Source: Mastigamoeba balamuthi
Taxonomy: Eukaryota > Evosea > Mastigamoebida > Mastigamoebidae
DNA length: 64,000 bases
Assembly (NCBI GenBank): GCA_902651635.1
Contig: CACRSC010001924.1
Coordinates: 57,097 to 121,096, forward strand
Direction: 5' to 3'
Shown here: one piece after another, positions 42,991 to 53,291 of the stretch
How the letters are laid out: the number at the start of each line of letters is the position of its first letter
Position numbering within the stretch: position 1 is the first letter of the stretch
Position numbers and translations under genes: made by a program
The notes under the pieces: generated by a model
Databases searched by the model: none
Told to the model about the DNA's origin: nothing
The model's input: the letters and a program-made list of their open reading frames with translations, nothing else

Positions 42991-45070
42991 ATGGAAATGG
43001 TCGATAGGGCCGACTACGAGAGGGGCATGCCGTGGGCGCTGCCCCCGAGGTCCGCTGGGGTCTGCACGGGGCTCCGCCTGGCGCCCCTGCCGTCGCTGAT
43101 GCTGCCGCAGGCCGTGCCCGGCGTCGTCATGCCGTCGCCGCCCGTGCAGGCAGCCGTCGCCCCGCCGCGCCCCGTCGTCGTGCTGCCGTCGGTCGTCGCC
43201 GTCGCCTGCAACGAGCTGCACGACCTCCTCCGCTCCGCCATCGACTCGCCCGCCGCCTTCCCCGTCGACTTCGACGCCGCCATGCGCGCCACCGCTGGCC
43301 TGGGCTTCGCCACGCGCGCAGACGCCGTGCGGGCCCTCGAGTCGTCGTTCTGCGAAGGTACCAGCGGCCCCTGGGCACTTTCTTTCTCCCTCAGCACCGC
43401 GAAGCCAACTGCGGGCAGTGTCGAGTTCCATTCCTTCGCCCCTGCGTTCCGGAACCCGCCGTGCGCGCTGGGCGGGATCGCAGGGCGCTGGGGGCCTCTG
43501 CGAGACGAGACCCCCCCGCTCGGAGCCGAGTGCACTCCCCGCCTGCGCGTTAATTTCGGCCCACGTGTTTTATTTTTTTCTTATTGCGCCCTTTTTCGTG
43601 CGCTGGTTTTCCGGCCCTTTTTTCCCTGCGTGCCGGGACGGCGACCCGCGAGCCGGGGACCGTGTCCCCGCTGCCGCGCAGCCTCCCCTGCCACCGCACG
43701 CGCGGCGATATGCGTCAAGAAACGGCACAGTTCGCGGGATGACTTAATGGGCGCTGCATCTTTTTCCTAGTTAATTCCTCGGTCCGTTTTTGCGTGTGCG
43801 CTACTCGAAAAGGAGCGGTTCTGACCTCACGCGTGCACGTCAACCCCCCTCCCCTCAACCCCACCAGGGCCGGACTACGTGCGGACGTCTCTGTCGTCGC
43901 TGGCCATGACGCTGCAGACGTTTGTGCAGCTGTGCGTCATGGGCGAGCGCATCGACCGCGGCGTCGTGACGTCTCTGGTGCTCGTCCTCTCGCAGGAGGC
44001 GCTCAGGGGCGCCCGCGTCTCGGCACGCGAGCGGGACCTCGACCGCCGCGACGCCGAGTTGGCGGCCCGGGCGCACGCACTCGCGTGCGCGCAGCGGCAG
44101 AGCAGCCAAGAGGCGCCGCGCAGGTTCGCTGCCGCTTCTCCCCACGCCCAACGCAATTGACTCCGCCCCGAGATTCACGTCACCACCATTTCCGGAAGTG
44201 TGTGTGTGCCCTCTCCTGCGTGTCTCTGCCGTGTTCCACGCTTTCTTCGCGAGGTCTGGACGCACACGCTCTGTGCAACCCTGTTTTCTTTGGCCGGTTC
44301 TTGCGATTAAGAACTCGAACCGTGAGCTCTGCTCCCGTGTTTCAATGCCGGGCTGTCTGTAGGGCAACGCGTCTCCCGCCACCGGTGTGTCAACTGATTG
44401 CCACTGACGGCCGGCTGCGTGCAGGAGCAAGCGCAGGAGGACCGACGAGCACACGTGCAGCGCGGGCGAGGACGTCCCGTCGTCGTTCGCCAGCAGCCCC
44501 GAGTCGCACGTCGTCAGCGCGTGCTCGTCGCCCGTCGTCATCGCCTCGTCGGCGTCGGCGTCGGCGCCGGCGCCGCTGGCGGCCCCTGAGCCGCAGGGCG
44601 GGCGCCCCGAGGTCCCCGCGCCGCTGCGGTCGACGTACCGCGAGTGGACCGAGTTCCCCAAGTCGGCCGTGCTGACGAGCAAGGCCTACCTCGAGTTCCG
44701 CGGCATCGACGCCGAGAAGGTCGGCTGCCACACGTTCGGCCGCATCGTCGCCAAGATGTGCACGGCCAGCGGCATTGCCAGCGAGCGGCTCGTCGCGTAC
44801 CGCAACCCTGAGGACCTGCCGGCCTTTGAGCGCGCGTTCGAGATGTGGGAGAAGCAGAACGCCGAGCACCCGCTGCAGGCGCTCCAGAGGCCCGCCAAGC
44901 GCTCCAAGCCCATGGCGCTGCCCGTCAGGTGGCTCTCCAGCGCCTCCCCGTCCGCTCCAGCGGCCGCCGCGGCCCCCGCGCTGCCCTCGCCCGTGGCGTC
45001 GACGCAGCACGTGCCGCCCATGTCGAGCTGCCCGGCGCTGCCCAGCGGCATTGTACGAGTCTTCTCCTAG
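42991..45070 (+). CDS. Orphan, probably nuclear protein C
   Basis: Exons 42991-43357, 43868-44123 and 44425-45070 join in phase to 422 residues. A Pro/Val-rich N-terminus leads to LHDLLRSAIDSPAAFPVDFD; exon 2 gives SSLAMTLQTFVQLCVMGERI and then a charged helix with RERDLDRRDAELAARAHAL (coiled coil). Exon 3 opens with SKRRRTDEH, a likely nuclear localisation signal, a Ser-rich linker, and a compact conserved-looking segment from YREWTEFPKSAVLTSKAYL to NPEDLPAFERAFEMWEKQ. A second basic patch (KRSKP) and a Pro/Ser tail follow. I do not recognise a family. The donor TGCGAAG|GTACC and acceptor CCACCAG are clear. Confidence 0.75.
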
Positions 45071-45588
45071 CTCTCCCTGGCAGCCACTGGCAGTCGTGAG
45101 AGAGCAAACTCGGTAGCACCACCCACCCTGCAACACCACCGCATTCACCCCCTTTTTTACGAACGCTTCTCTTTCCCCCCGTACATAGGACTTACTTTTT
45201 CCCGTCCCACTCGCACGGTTCCCCTTTCGTTTTTTCCCCCCGCCCCTCCCCTTTTTTCCGAACACGGTAGACACGCTAGAACGCAAACAAACACGATCGC
45301 TAGATCAATTGCTCAGCTACATATTATTCGGGGTGGCACTTTGCTCTGCCAGAGCACTTTTACGACCGAAGGGGAAGGAGTGCAGACGCCAATGCCTGAT
45401 TCCGACATTCAATTGCATCCGTGGGCCGAGGGCTCGCGATCAAACGATCGCGCAACGCGACGCGTGTGAGCCGTGACGAGAAGGCGGGCTTTGAAGTTCG
45501 TTTGGTATATTTGAGTGAGTGTGGCCTGTGCTGGTGGAGGTGGTGGTGTTGTGCGTGTGCTGTTGCTGCGTTGTGCGCGCGTGGTGTT
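45071..45588. other. Convergent intergenic region
   Basis: About 520 bp between the 3' ends of gene C (+) and trehalase (-). Several T- and C-runs (45140-45260), as expected of 3' processing regions. No gene seen. Confidence 0.5.
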
Positions 45589-47869
45589 TCAGTGCGAGCT
45601 GTGCACGGGGTCCCCCGTGTGCGAGTTGATGAGGTACGTGCTCTCGCCAGGCGCTGCAGGCGCACCAGCAGGCTTTGTCCTCCTGATCCTCGCGTTAGAG
45701 GCGAGCAGCAGCATCGCGAAGCTCGCAATCGACACGGGCAGCACGATTCTGCAGAAGACGGGTGCTGATTGAGTACAGAGAAGAGAGGAAGGCACAGGGG
45801 GCAGCGGGCACGGACGTGAGCCAAAAGGCTGTGCTCCTGCCGTCGGAGGGCTCCGAGCCGTAGGTCACGAGGAACTCGAGGGTGACGCCGTTGGTCCAGC
45901 CGAAGCCCGCCTGGTTGGGGTACTCGCCGCCGCCCCCGGGCACTCCGAGAATGCGGCAGTCGTACTTCTCGAACATGGCCCCGTGCTTGGCCCAGCCCTC
46001 GCTGGCCGACAGGATCCACTTCATCGCCAGCTCCCTGGCGGCCTCGTGGTCGCCTGCGGCCTCGAGGGACTGCACGACGAACCACTGGTGCGGCGCCCAC
46101 ACGTTGGGGAAGTCCCACTGCTGCCCCGACTCCACAGTCGACGACGGCACTCCGCCCGGGTACTCGAGCACACCGGACTTCCGCACGGCAGCCACAACCA
46201 CCTTTCCGTCCACAAAGCCCTGCGGGAGACGCGTTAAGCTGTTCCTGGCGTGGGGGGTTTGTTGGCAAAGCACCTTGTGGGCGCCGCTCCAGAGGGGCAT
46301 CACGGAGTGCGGGAAGAACTGACACTCGCTCTGGTTGTCCTCCGTGGGGTCTCCCTCCCTCGGGATGAGGTAGTCGGCCCACATCCCGCAGCTCTTCCAC
46401 ATCACCGCGTTGATCGCTGTGGCCTGCGCTCGCGTGGGGTTCCTTGATGAGTGCAGGGCGACTGCAGTGGCCGGCGGAGGGCGCACCCTGGCGAGGGCCC
46501 TGGAGGCGAACAGGGAGCTCAGGTCCGACCTGTTGCAGCGCGCTGTGATCCTGGCCATGGCCTGCTCGACGGCGTGCATGATGCTGTTGAGGTCGACGGG
46601 GACGATACGCGTGGCCCTGGCGCTGGCCAGCCCCTTGCCCGGCTCGAACCACCTGCTGCTGAAGTCCAGCCCGCTGAACGCCATCGTCGCTATCTCCCTC
46701 CACAGCGCCCCGCGCTTCTCGGGTGGTACCTCGCGGGCCACCTCGACGTCCTGCGCGTAGCCCTCGGGCCTGGGCCTGTCGGAGCCTGCGTAGTACCTGT
46801 TGAGCGTGTGGTTCCTGCCCGCCCTGTCCGCCACCACCACGACGCGGGGCTCCGCCATCCACCACTCGTAGTCGGCCAGCAGCGCGGGCAGCGACTCGTT
46901 CAGCAGGCCCTGGGCGTCGGCGGGCCTGCCGGCGGCCTCGAGAGCGCTGCAGCAGTCCTCGACCATCAGCGCCAGCAGCGGCGGCTGCGAGCGCGTCGCG
47001 TAGTACGTGCGGGCTCCGTTGGGGACCAGCCCCAGCTCCCTGCGCGCCCACAGCATGTTCCGGACCATGCCCAGCGCCGTCTCGTGCATCCGCGAGACCT
47101 ACCCGGCGCCCCCAGTGAGCCCGCGGTGCGCCCCCGTGCCCAGAGGCCGCTCACGATGAGCCCGCGGACGATCCAGTACGTGTCCCAGTAGTAGAACTCG
47201 CGGAAGCGGCCGCCAGGCGCGATGAACGGGTGCGGAGCCGCGACCAGCGAGTGCCTGTCCGGGTGCGCCCTGACGTCCTCTGCGACCCTCTGCGAGGAGG
47301 CGTGAGCAGCGGCCAGGGGCACAGCAGCGAGGGCACTTTGCCGAGGAGCCGCCAGAGCGCGTGGACGTCGAGGGCCCAGCGGCGCAGCTCGGGGTCCGCA
47401 ACGGCCTCGAACGACGCGGGCACGGGGGCCCAGTCCGGCGGCACCCACTCCTCCACGTCGCTGCCCGCGCCGTCCGAGGCGCACGGCGTGGCGTTGACGG
47501 GCGACGACGATGACGCAGACGACGCGGAGGCGCAGGCGGACCAGTCGAAGTTCCGCCCCAGGAACGCAGACACGGCGGCGGCGTTGGGCGCGGGCCCGAG
47601 CGATAACAGGTCCTCGCGGACCTCGCCCTCGGACCGCAGTAGCGGCGTGTCTGCCCGGGGCGCCGCAGGGCCGCGCGGGGTCAGAGACGGAGGCGCCGCA
47701 AAGAGAGGACCTGAGGGGGAAAAATACCAGTGAACGTTTTCGAGTCGGGGAAGAGACACGACTGACGGACGATCTCCAGCAGCCGCTCGTCGCAGAAGAC
47801 CGAGGGGCAGGCAGGCTGCCCGCACGCCAGCAGCAGAGCGGGCGCGAGGAGGGCGAGCACCGCGCGCAT
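45589..47869 (-). CDS. Trehalase (GH37), membrane-anchored
   Basis: Alpha,alpha-trehalase, hydrolysing trehalose to two glucoses, probably at the cell surface or in the endolysosomal lumen. Exons 47869-47728, 47650-47337, 47289-47155, 47098-46274, 46219-45816 and 45748-45589 join in phase to 659 residues. Signal peptide MRAVLALLAPALLLACG, then VFCDERLLEIVRQSCLFPDS (family N-terminal string). Signature 1 is PGGRFREFYYWDTYW (about residues 177-191) and signature 2 QWDFPNVWAP (about 506); the GGGGEYPNQAGFGWTNGV stretch is also typical. The last exon adds a membrane segment, IVLPVSIASFAMLLLA, and a short basic cytosolic tail, so it is a type-I membrane protein like animal trehalase, though anchored by a helix rather than GPI. 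The 54-nt fourth intron is free of stops and was placed by family comparison. Confidence 0.95.
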
Positions 47870-47948
47870 TCCCGTCTCTTTCTTTTCTCCTCCAGATTTC
47901 TCAGCTAAAAAACGTCCTTTTCGCCAAGAGATTTTTCGGGATCGCACG

Positions 47949-47961
47949 ATAGGGGAAAAAT
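47949..47961 (-). terminator. RNA polymerase III terminator of tRNA-Gly
   Basis: On the minus strand the tRNA is followed within two bases by a run of five T (ATTTTTCCCC), the usual Pol III stop. Confidence 0.8.
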
Positions 47962-48032
47962 TGCACTGGCCGGGACTCGAACCCGGATCGCCCGCGTGGC
48001 AGGCGAGCATTCTACCCTTAGACCACCAGTGC
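47962..48032 (-). tRNA. tRNA-Gly (GCC)
   Basis: A 71-nt cloverleaf including the discriminator A. The acceptor stem GCACTGG pairs with CCAGTGC; the anticodon loop reads CTGCCAC with anticodon GCC; the T-arm has the B box GGTTCGAGTCC. The sequence closely matches eukaryotic tRNA-Gly(GCC) and has no intron. It is encoded on the same strand as, and 93 bp upstream of, the trehalase start codon, so it occupies the likely trehalase promoter. Confidence 0.97.
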
Positions 48033-48355
48033 ACTTCACATACTCTGTTTCCTGACCACCGTGTATCAACCGCATCATCCCGACATGGAATTCCAGATAC
48101 TCCGAATATGCGGTTCCACATCTGAGAGGACATCGCTTCCCCTTGTTTCGTAGTCGGTTCCTCCGGTTCTCCACCATGTTTCGCGGGTGCGCCCCAATCA
48201 ACTGACCCCCGGCGCCGTCGCGCGGTTCAGGTAACGATATCTGTCAGAGGGCGAGCAATCATCAATCATCCGTGCACTTTCTTCTTTTTTCTGATCGGCA
48301 ATAAAGTGCAGCTGGAAGTGCGTTTTTCCGCACTGTGGTCTTTCCGGAGGCCGCC

Positions 48356-51300
48356 ATGGCAACCGCGCGGGTCCACCCAGCACACCCGGCCGCCTATGCC
48401 GCCCCGGGGCCGCAGCCCGCGGCCCCTGCAGCGCCGCAAGGTCCGCAGACGCTTTTCCGTTGACTGCAGAAAATCGCACAGAGCGTTTTCGCCCGCAGCT
48501 GGCCCACACAGCCCCCCCGGCTCTGACGCGTCTCCCACCGCCACAGAGCGGCCGACGTACCTGCCCGTCCGCATTAACGACCCGGTGGCCAACGCCCAGC
48601 AGGCCTTCCCAGCAGTTCAGCCGCAACCCTCGCTCCCTCGTCGCTCTCGGGGGGCACGGGGTCTATTTTCTGCCCCCCCCCCCAGTGCCCCCAACGCTCT
48701 CCCTCAGCAACCCAAAATAACCAACGGGCCCCACCGCCTGTGCGGACCCCACCACACAGCCGGCACTCACAGCACCGCGCACGCAGAACACCACGAGGAC
48801 CACCAAGTACACGCCGCTGACGTTCGTGCCCAAGAACCTCTTCGAGCAGTACCACAAGCTCACCAACGTGCCTCTGCCCTCTCTCCCCTCTTCCCTTGTT
48901 CTCTGACGCCCGGGGGCTGTTCCTGCATCTGTGTGGGCGGGGATACTTATTGAACTCCAGTGCGTTGCCCGCATTTGGCCACTGATCACCGCCGCTTCTC
49001 CTTCGCTCTTCCTCTGCCTTCTTTTCCCTCTGCTCCCCCCCCACTGCCACTCTGGGCTGACCGCTTCTTCGACAACGTGCATAACGCGCAGGTGTACTTC
49101 CTGCTGATTGTGGTCATCACGCTCATCCCGCAAGTGTCGCCCACGTCGCCCGTCACGGCGATCCTCCCCGTGGCCTTCGTGCTCGCCGTGACTGCCGTGC
49201 GCGAGGCCGCCGAGGACTACGTTCGTCCCGCCTCCCCTCCCTCGCGGGTCTCACGCGTCTCCACCGCAGCGGCGCCACGTCTCGGACAAGAGGGTCAACG
49301 GCGCCCTCTACGACGTCCTCCGCCCCGACGGCTCCTTCGCAACGCGCACGAGGCACGCGCAGGGGGAGGGGGGGCAGCGGCAGTCCGGTTTCCGTCGATT
49401 TTCAATTGACTCTGCGCTGTCCCCGCAGCGCCGAGATCGTGACGGGCGACATCCTGAGGCTCGCGTGCGGCCAGCGCGTGCCCGCCGACGTCGTGGTCCT
49501 GCGCACCAGCAGCGCCGACGGCGTCTGTTACGTCTCCACCGCAGAGCTCGACGGGTGCGCCTCTCCGCGGACTTCGGAGGGCCCGCGGACTCCGCGGAAC
49601 TCACTGAGAACCCGCAAAATAATCGACGCGCAGGGAAACAAATCTGAAGCAGTTCCTCTCGGTGCCCAAGACGAGCGCCGTGCCGGTGCAGGACCTGCAC
49701 AGGATCAGAGGGACCATCGTGTCCGAGGTGCCCAACCACGTGCTGACCGTCTTCGAGGGCAGAATCGAGTTCGAGGACGCGACGGTCCCGATCGACCAGG
49801 CGAACCTCGTCCTGCAGGGCTCGACGCTCCGCAACACCGAGTCGCTCTACGGCGTCGTGCTGCACACGGGCAGGCACACGAAGCTCGCGCTGAACCTGCG
49901 CAACCCGCCGTCCAAGTTCTCGCGCGTCGACCGCGTGATGAACAAGTTCGTCCTCGCGGTCTTCCTGACGAAGCTCTGCGGCTGCGTCTTCGCCGCCGTC
50001 TTCTCGCTCAAGTTCGAGCACGACGCCGACAAGCACTGGTACCTGCACGGCAGCGGCGAGCGCCAGAGCCCCGCTCTCGTGGCCACGAAGCAGTTCTTCA
50101 CGTATTTTGCGCTGCTGAGGTTCGCGTCGGCCCAATTCAGTTGATTTCCGCCCCCGCTTCGAGCGCCTCACCGCCTGTGCTCGGCAGCACTGTCATCCCG
50201 ATGTCGATGATGACGTCCCTCGAGGTGGCCCGGTTCGCGCAGTCGTGCTTCATGAACTGGGACGCCAAGATGACCGTAACGTCGCAGGAAGAGGACAACG
50301 TACGCAGCGCAGCGCCGCAGCGCCCCGCACCCATCGCAGCGCCTGACACGCGCCCCTGACAGAAGGGCGAGCCCATAGGGATGGAGGTGAAGTCCTCTGC
50401 CCTCAACGACGAGCTCTCCCTGGCCAAGTACGTCTTCAGCGACAAGACTGGCACTCTGACGGAGAACAAGATGCTCTTCTCGTGCTGCTGTGTAAATGGT
50501 GCCCCTGCGCCCCCTTCTTCTGCTCCTCGCCAGGCCTCTGCTGACGGCCCCGCGCAGATGTTGTATACTATAGCCCGATGGACGGGGAGCTGCAGCAAGC
50601 GCTGGCCAGGATGAAGGCCGCGGACGCAGAGAAGAAGAACGCCGCAGACCTCGAGATGTTCCTCCTGTGCATGGCGACGTGCCACACTGTTGTGCCCGAG
50701 AAGAAGCCCAACTCCAAAGGCACGTGCTATCACCAGGCCCCTGGGCGAGCTTGTTAAACACACAAGTGTAGAAATTTGAAGGCGTTAAAACTACAAACTC
50801 ATTGTCAACGATTCCGATTTATTCATTGAAGCGAAGCGATAACTCCTCTCAATTTCGATTCCTCAGGGACCAGAGAGCAATCGATTGCAACGGTCCCACT
50901 GCTGTCTGCTTCTTTTGCTGAAGCAACTGACGCGCTTTGTCGCTCGCAGAGTTTGAGTACCAGGCGCAGTCGCCCGACGAGATTGCGCTGTGCAAGGCCG
51001 CCCAGGCCAACGGCTACGTGTTCCACGACCGCACGCAGAAGACGGTGACGGTGGCCGTGCAGGGGGCCGACGTGGTGTACCAGCAGGTGGCCGTGTTCGC
51101 CTTCACGAGCGCGCGGCGCCGCATGTCCGTGCTGCTGCGCTGCCCCGACGGCTGCGTGCGGCTCTTCACCAAGGGCAGCGACGCCATCATGCTGGACCTG
51201 CTCGCCGAGACCCCGACGTCGGCCGCCGAACGCGCGGCGGTCAGCGCGCGGCTCGAGGCCCTGGCCAAGCGCGGGCTGCGGACGCTGGTGCTCGCGCAGC

Positions 51301-53082
51301 GCGTGGTGCCCGAGGACGAGTTCCGCGCGTGGATGGAGCGCTACGCAGAGGCCGCCTGCGCCATCGGCGACCGCGACGAGCGCGTCGAGGCGCTGAGCAC
51401 CGAGCTGGAGCACGACCTCGTGCTGCTGGGGTGCACGGCCGTCGAGGACAAGCTGCAGCACGGCGTCCCCGAGACGATACACTCGCTGCTGCGCGCGGGC
51501 ATCAACGTCTGGGTCATCACGGGCGACAAGCAGGAGACGGCCATCAACGTCGGCTACGCGTGCCGCCTCATCGACCCCGCGGCCGGCGTCGTCGTCGTCG
51601 CGGCGCGCACGTCGGCCGAGTGCGAGGAGCGCCTCAAGCGGGCCGTCGCCGAGACGAGCGACCGCGCGGCCACGCTGGTCATCAACGGGCTCACGACGGA
51701 CCTGGCGGTCAACAACCACAGCGCGCTGTTCATGCAGCTCGCGCGCCGCGTCCAGAGCGTCATCTGCTGCCAGCACACGCCGCTGCAGAAGGCCCAGATC
51801 GTCGCCTGCGTCAAGCGCGAGACGCGCGACGTCTGCCTGGCTGTCGGCGACGGCGCCAACGACGTCAACATGATCCAGACGGCCGACATCGGCGTCGGCG
51901 TGTTCGGGCGCGAGGGCACGCAGGCCGTGCGCAGCGCCGACTACGCGGTGCGCAGGTTCCGGCACCTCGAGCGCCTGCTGCTCGTCCACGGGCGCTACTC
52001 GATGGTCCGCACGTCGCTGCTCATCAAGTTCTCCTTCTACAAGAGCATCGCCTTCTTCGTGCCGCAGTTCTGGTTCGCCTTCTTCTGCGGCATGAGCGGC
52101 AAGACCATCTACGACGACTACATGATCACGGCCTTCAACACGGCCTTCACGTTCCTGCCGCCGCTGCTCGCGGGCTGCCTCGAGAAGGACATCCCCGAGC
52201 GCTACATCCTCGCCTACCCCGAGCTGCACCGCCAGGCGCTCACGGGCGCCTTCTTCAACGTGCGCTGCCTGCTCGCGTGGCTCGCCTACGGCCTCTTCCA
52301 CTCGCTCGTCTTCTTCGCCTTTGCCTACGGCCTCGCGTGGCCCACGGGCGGCCTGCTCTCGTGGACCGGCGCGGCCACGGGTATGTGGGAGTGGAGCCTC
52401 TACCTCAACACCTACGCGCTGCTCACCGTCATCGTCGTCATGGTCCTCAAGACCAAGCACTGGACGCGCCTCACCGTCTTCGGCTTCAGCGCGGGCTGGA
52501 TCTGCTTCCTCGCGCTCTTCGTCCTCGAGAGCTTCATCCCCAAGTTCGGCCACCTGCACGGCACTCTGCGTATGTCCCCCGCGCAGCCCCCGCGCAGCCC
52601 TCACGCCCGCCACTGCAGACCGCCTGTGGTCGCAGCCGTGCTACTGGCTCTCCGTTCTGCTCATCCCCGCTGCGTGCTCGTTCCCGGACCTCGCGTCGCT
52701 GTTGTGCGTTGCATTCCCGCCGCGCCCCCCTTGGACCAGGACTCACGCAGAGTCCCCAGCTACATGCGGCAGATGTATCCAGAGCCCTGGCAAGCACTTC
52801 TCGACTCGCACGAGTACCAGGAGAAGAGCGCCGATGCAATGTAAGAGACAGTTCTGCCACCTGGTGGTCGTGGAAGCTAACGGGCACACTCTTTGCCAAC
52901 GCAGCGAGGAGGCCAGGAGGCCCGTCCCAGGCGTCGGGAGCACACCAGAGACCGGCACGCTCGACGTGTCCCTCGGCATCGACCCTCTGGCGTTGTCTCC
53001 CACGCCGGTGGTCGATCCGCGCGACGCCAAGGCGCAGCCCTGGTCGCTGCGGTCCCTCCTCCAAGTTGTGTGGAGGCCTTGA
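48356..53082 (+). CDS. P4-type phospholipid-transporting ATPase (flippase)
   Basis: Complete 14-exon gene, 1,145 residues: 48356-48440, 48547-48614, 48787-48867, 49092-49220, 49270-49352, 49429-49554, 49634-50119, 50188-50299, 50363-50498, 50558-50719, 50950-52569, 52619-52700, 52751-52840, 52905-53082. The product moves phospholipids to the cytosolic leaflet, normally with a CDC50 partner. Seen: NTTRTTKYTPLTFVPKNLFE near the N-terminus, DGETNLK actuator motif (P4-specific), DKTGTLTENK with the phosphorylated Asp near residue 417, YQAQSPDEIAL, TGDKQETAIN, and VGDGANDVNMIQTADIGVG hinge motif near 789; six C-terminal membrane helices follow. Introns at 49353 and 50720 begin with GC (AG|GCACGY). 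All phases agree, so the gene looks functional. Its start was chosen as the first Met that gives an in-phase join to exon 2. Confidence 0.96.
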
Positions 53083-53291
53083 GTCCGTCCGTGGGCCCCA
53101 CTCGCTCACACCGCACCAGAAAATTAGTTTGCGACAAACGAATGCGCTTTTTTGCAGTAATAAAAGCATCCGTGCTTCGAGTGTACGTGCCACGCGTGCT
53201 GGGTGGGATCTGATGTACCGATCTATCGGTCTGCAGCCTCGCGAACTGCACCTGTGGCGACGTCGTCAGATATTTTGTCATAACTGGCAAA

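Noticed and set aside
46430-46475. Extra 44-nt intron in trehalase exon 4 (GTGCGC to CATCAAG)
   Set aside because: Removing it breaks the reading frame that continues correctly into conserved trehalase sequence.
50823-52613. 596-codon minus-strand open frame over the P4-ATPase
   Set aside because: Antisense to the largest conserved P4-ATPase exon; no family resemblance, only GC-driven absence of stops.
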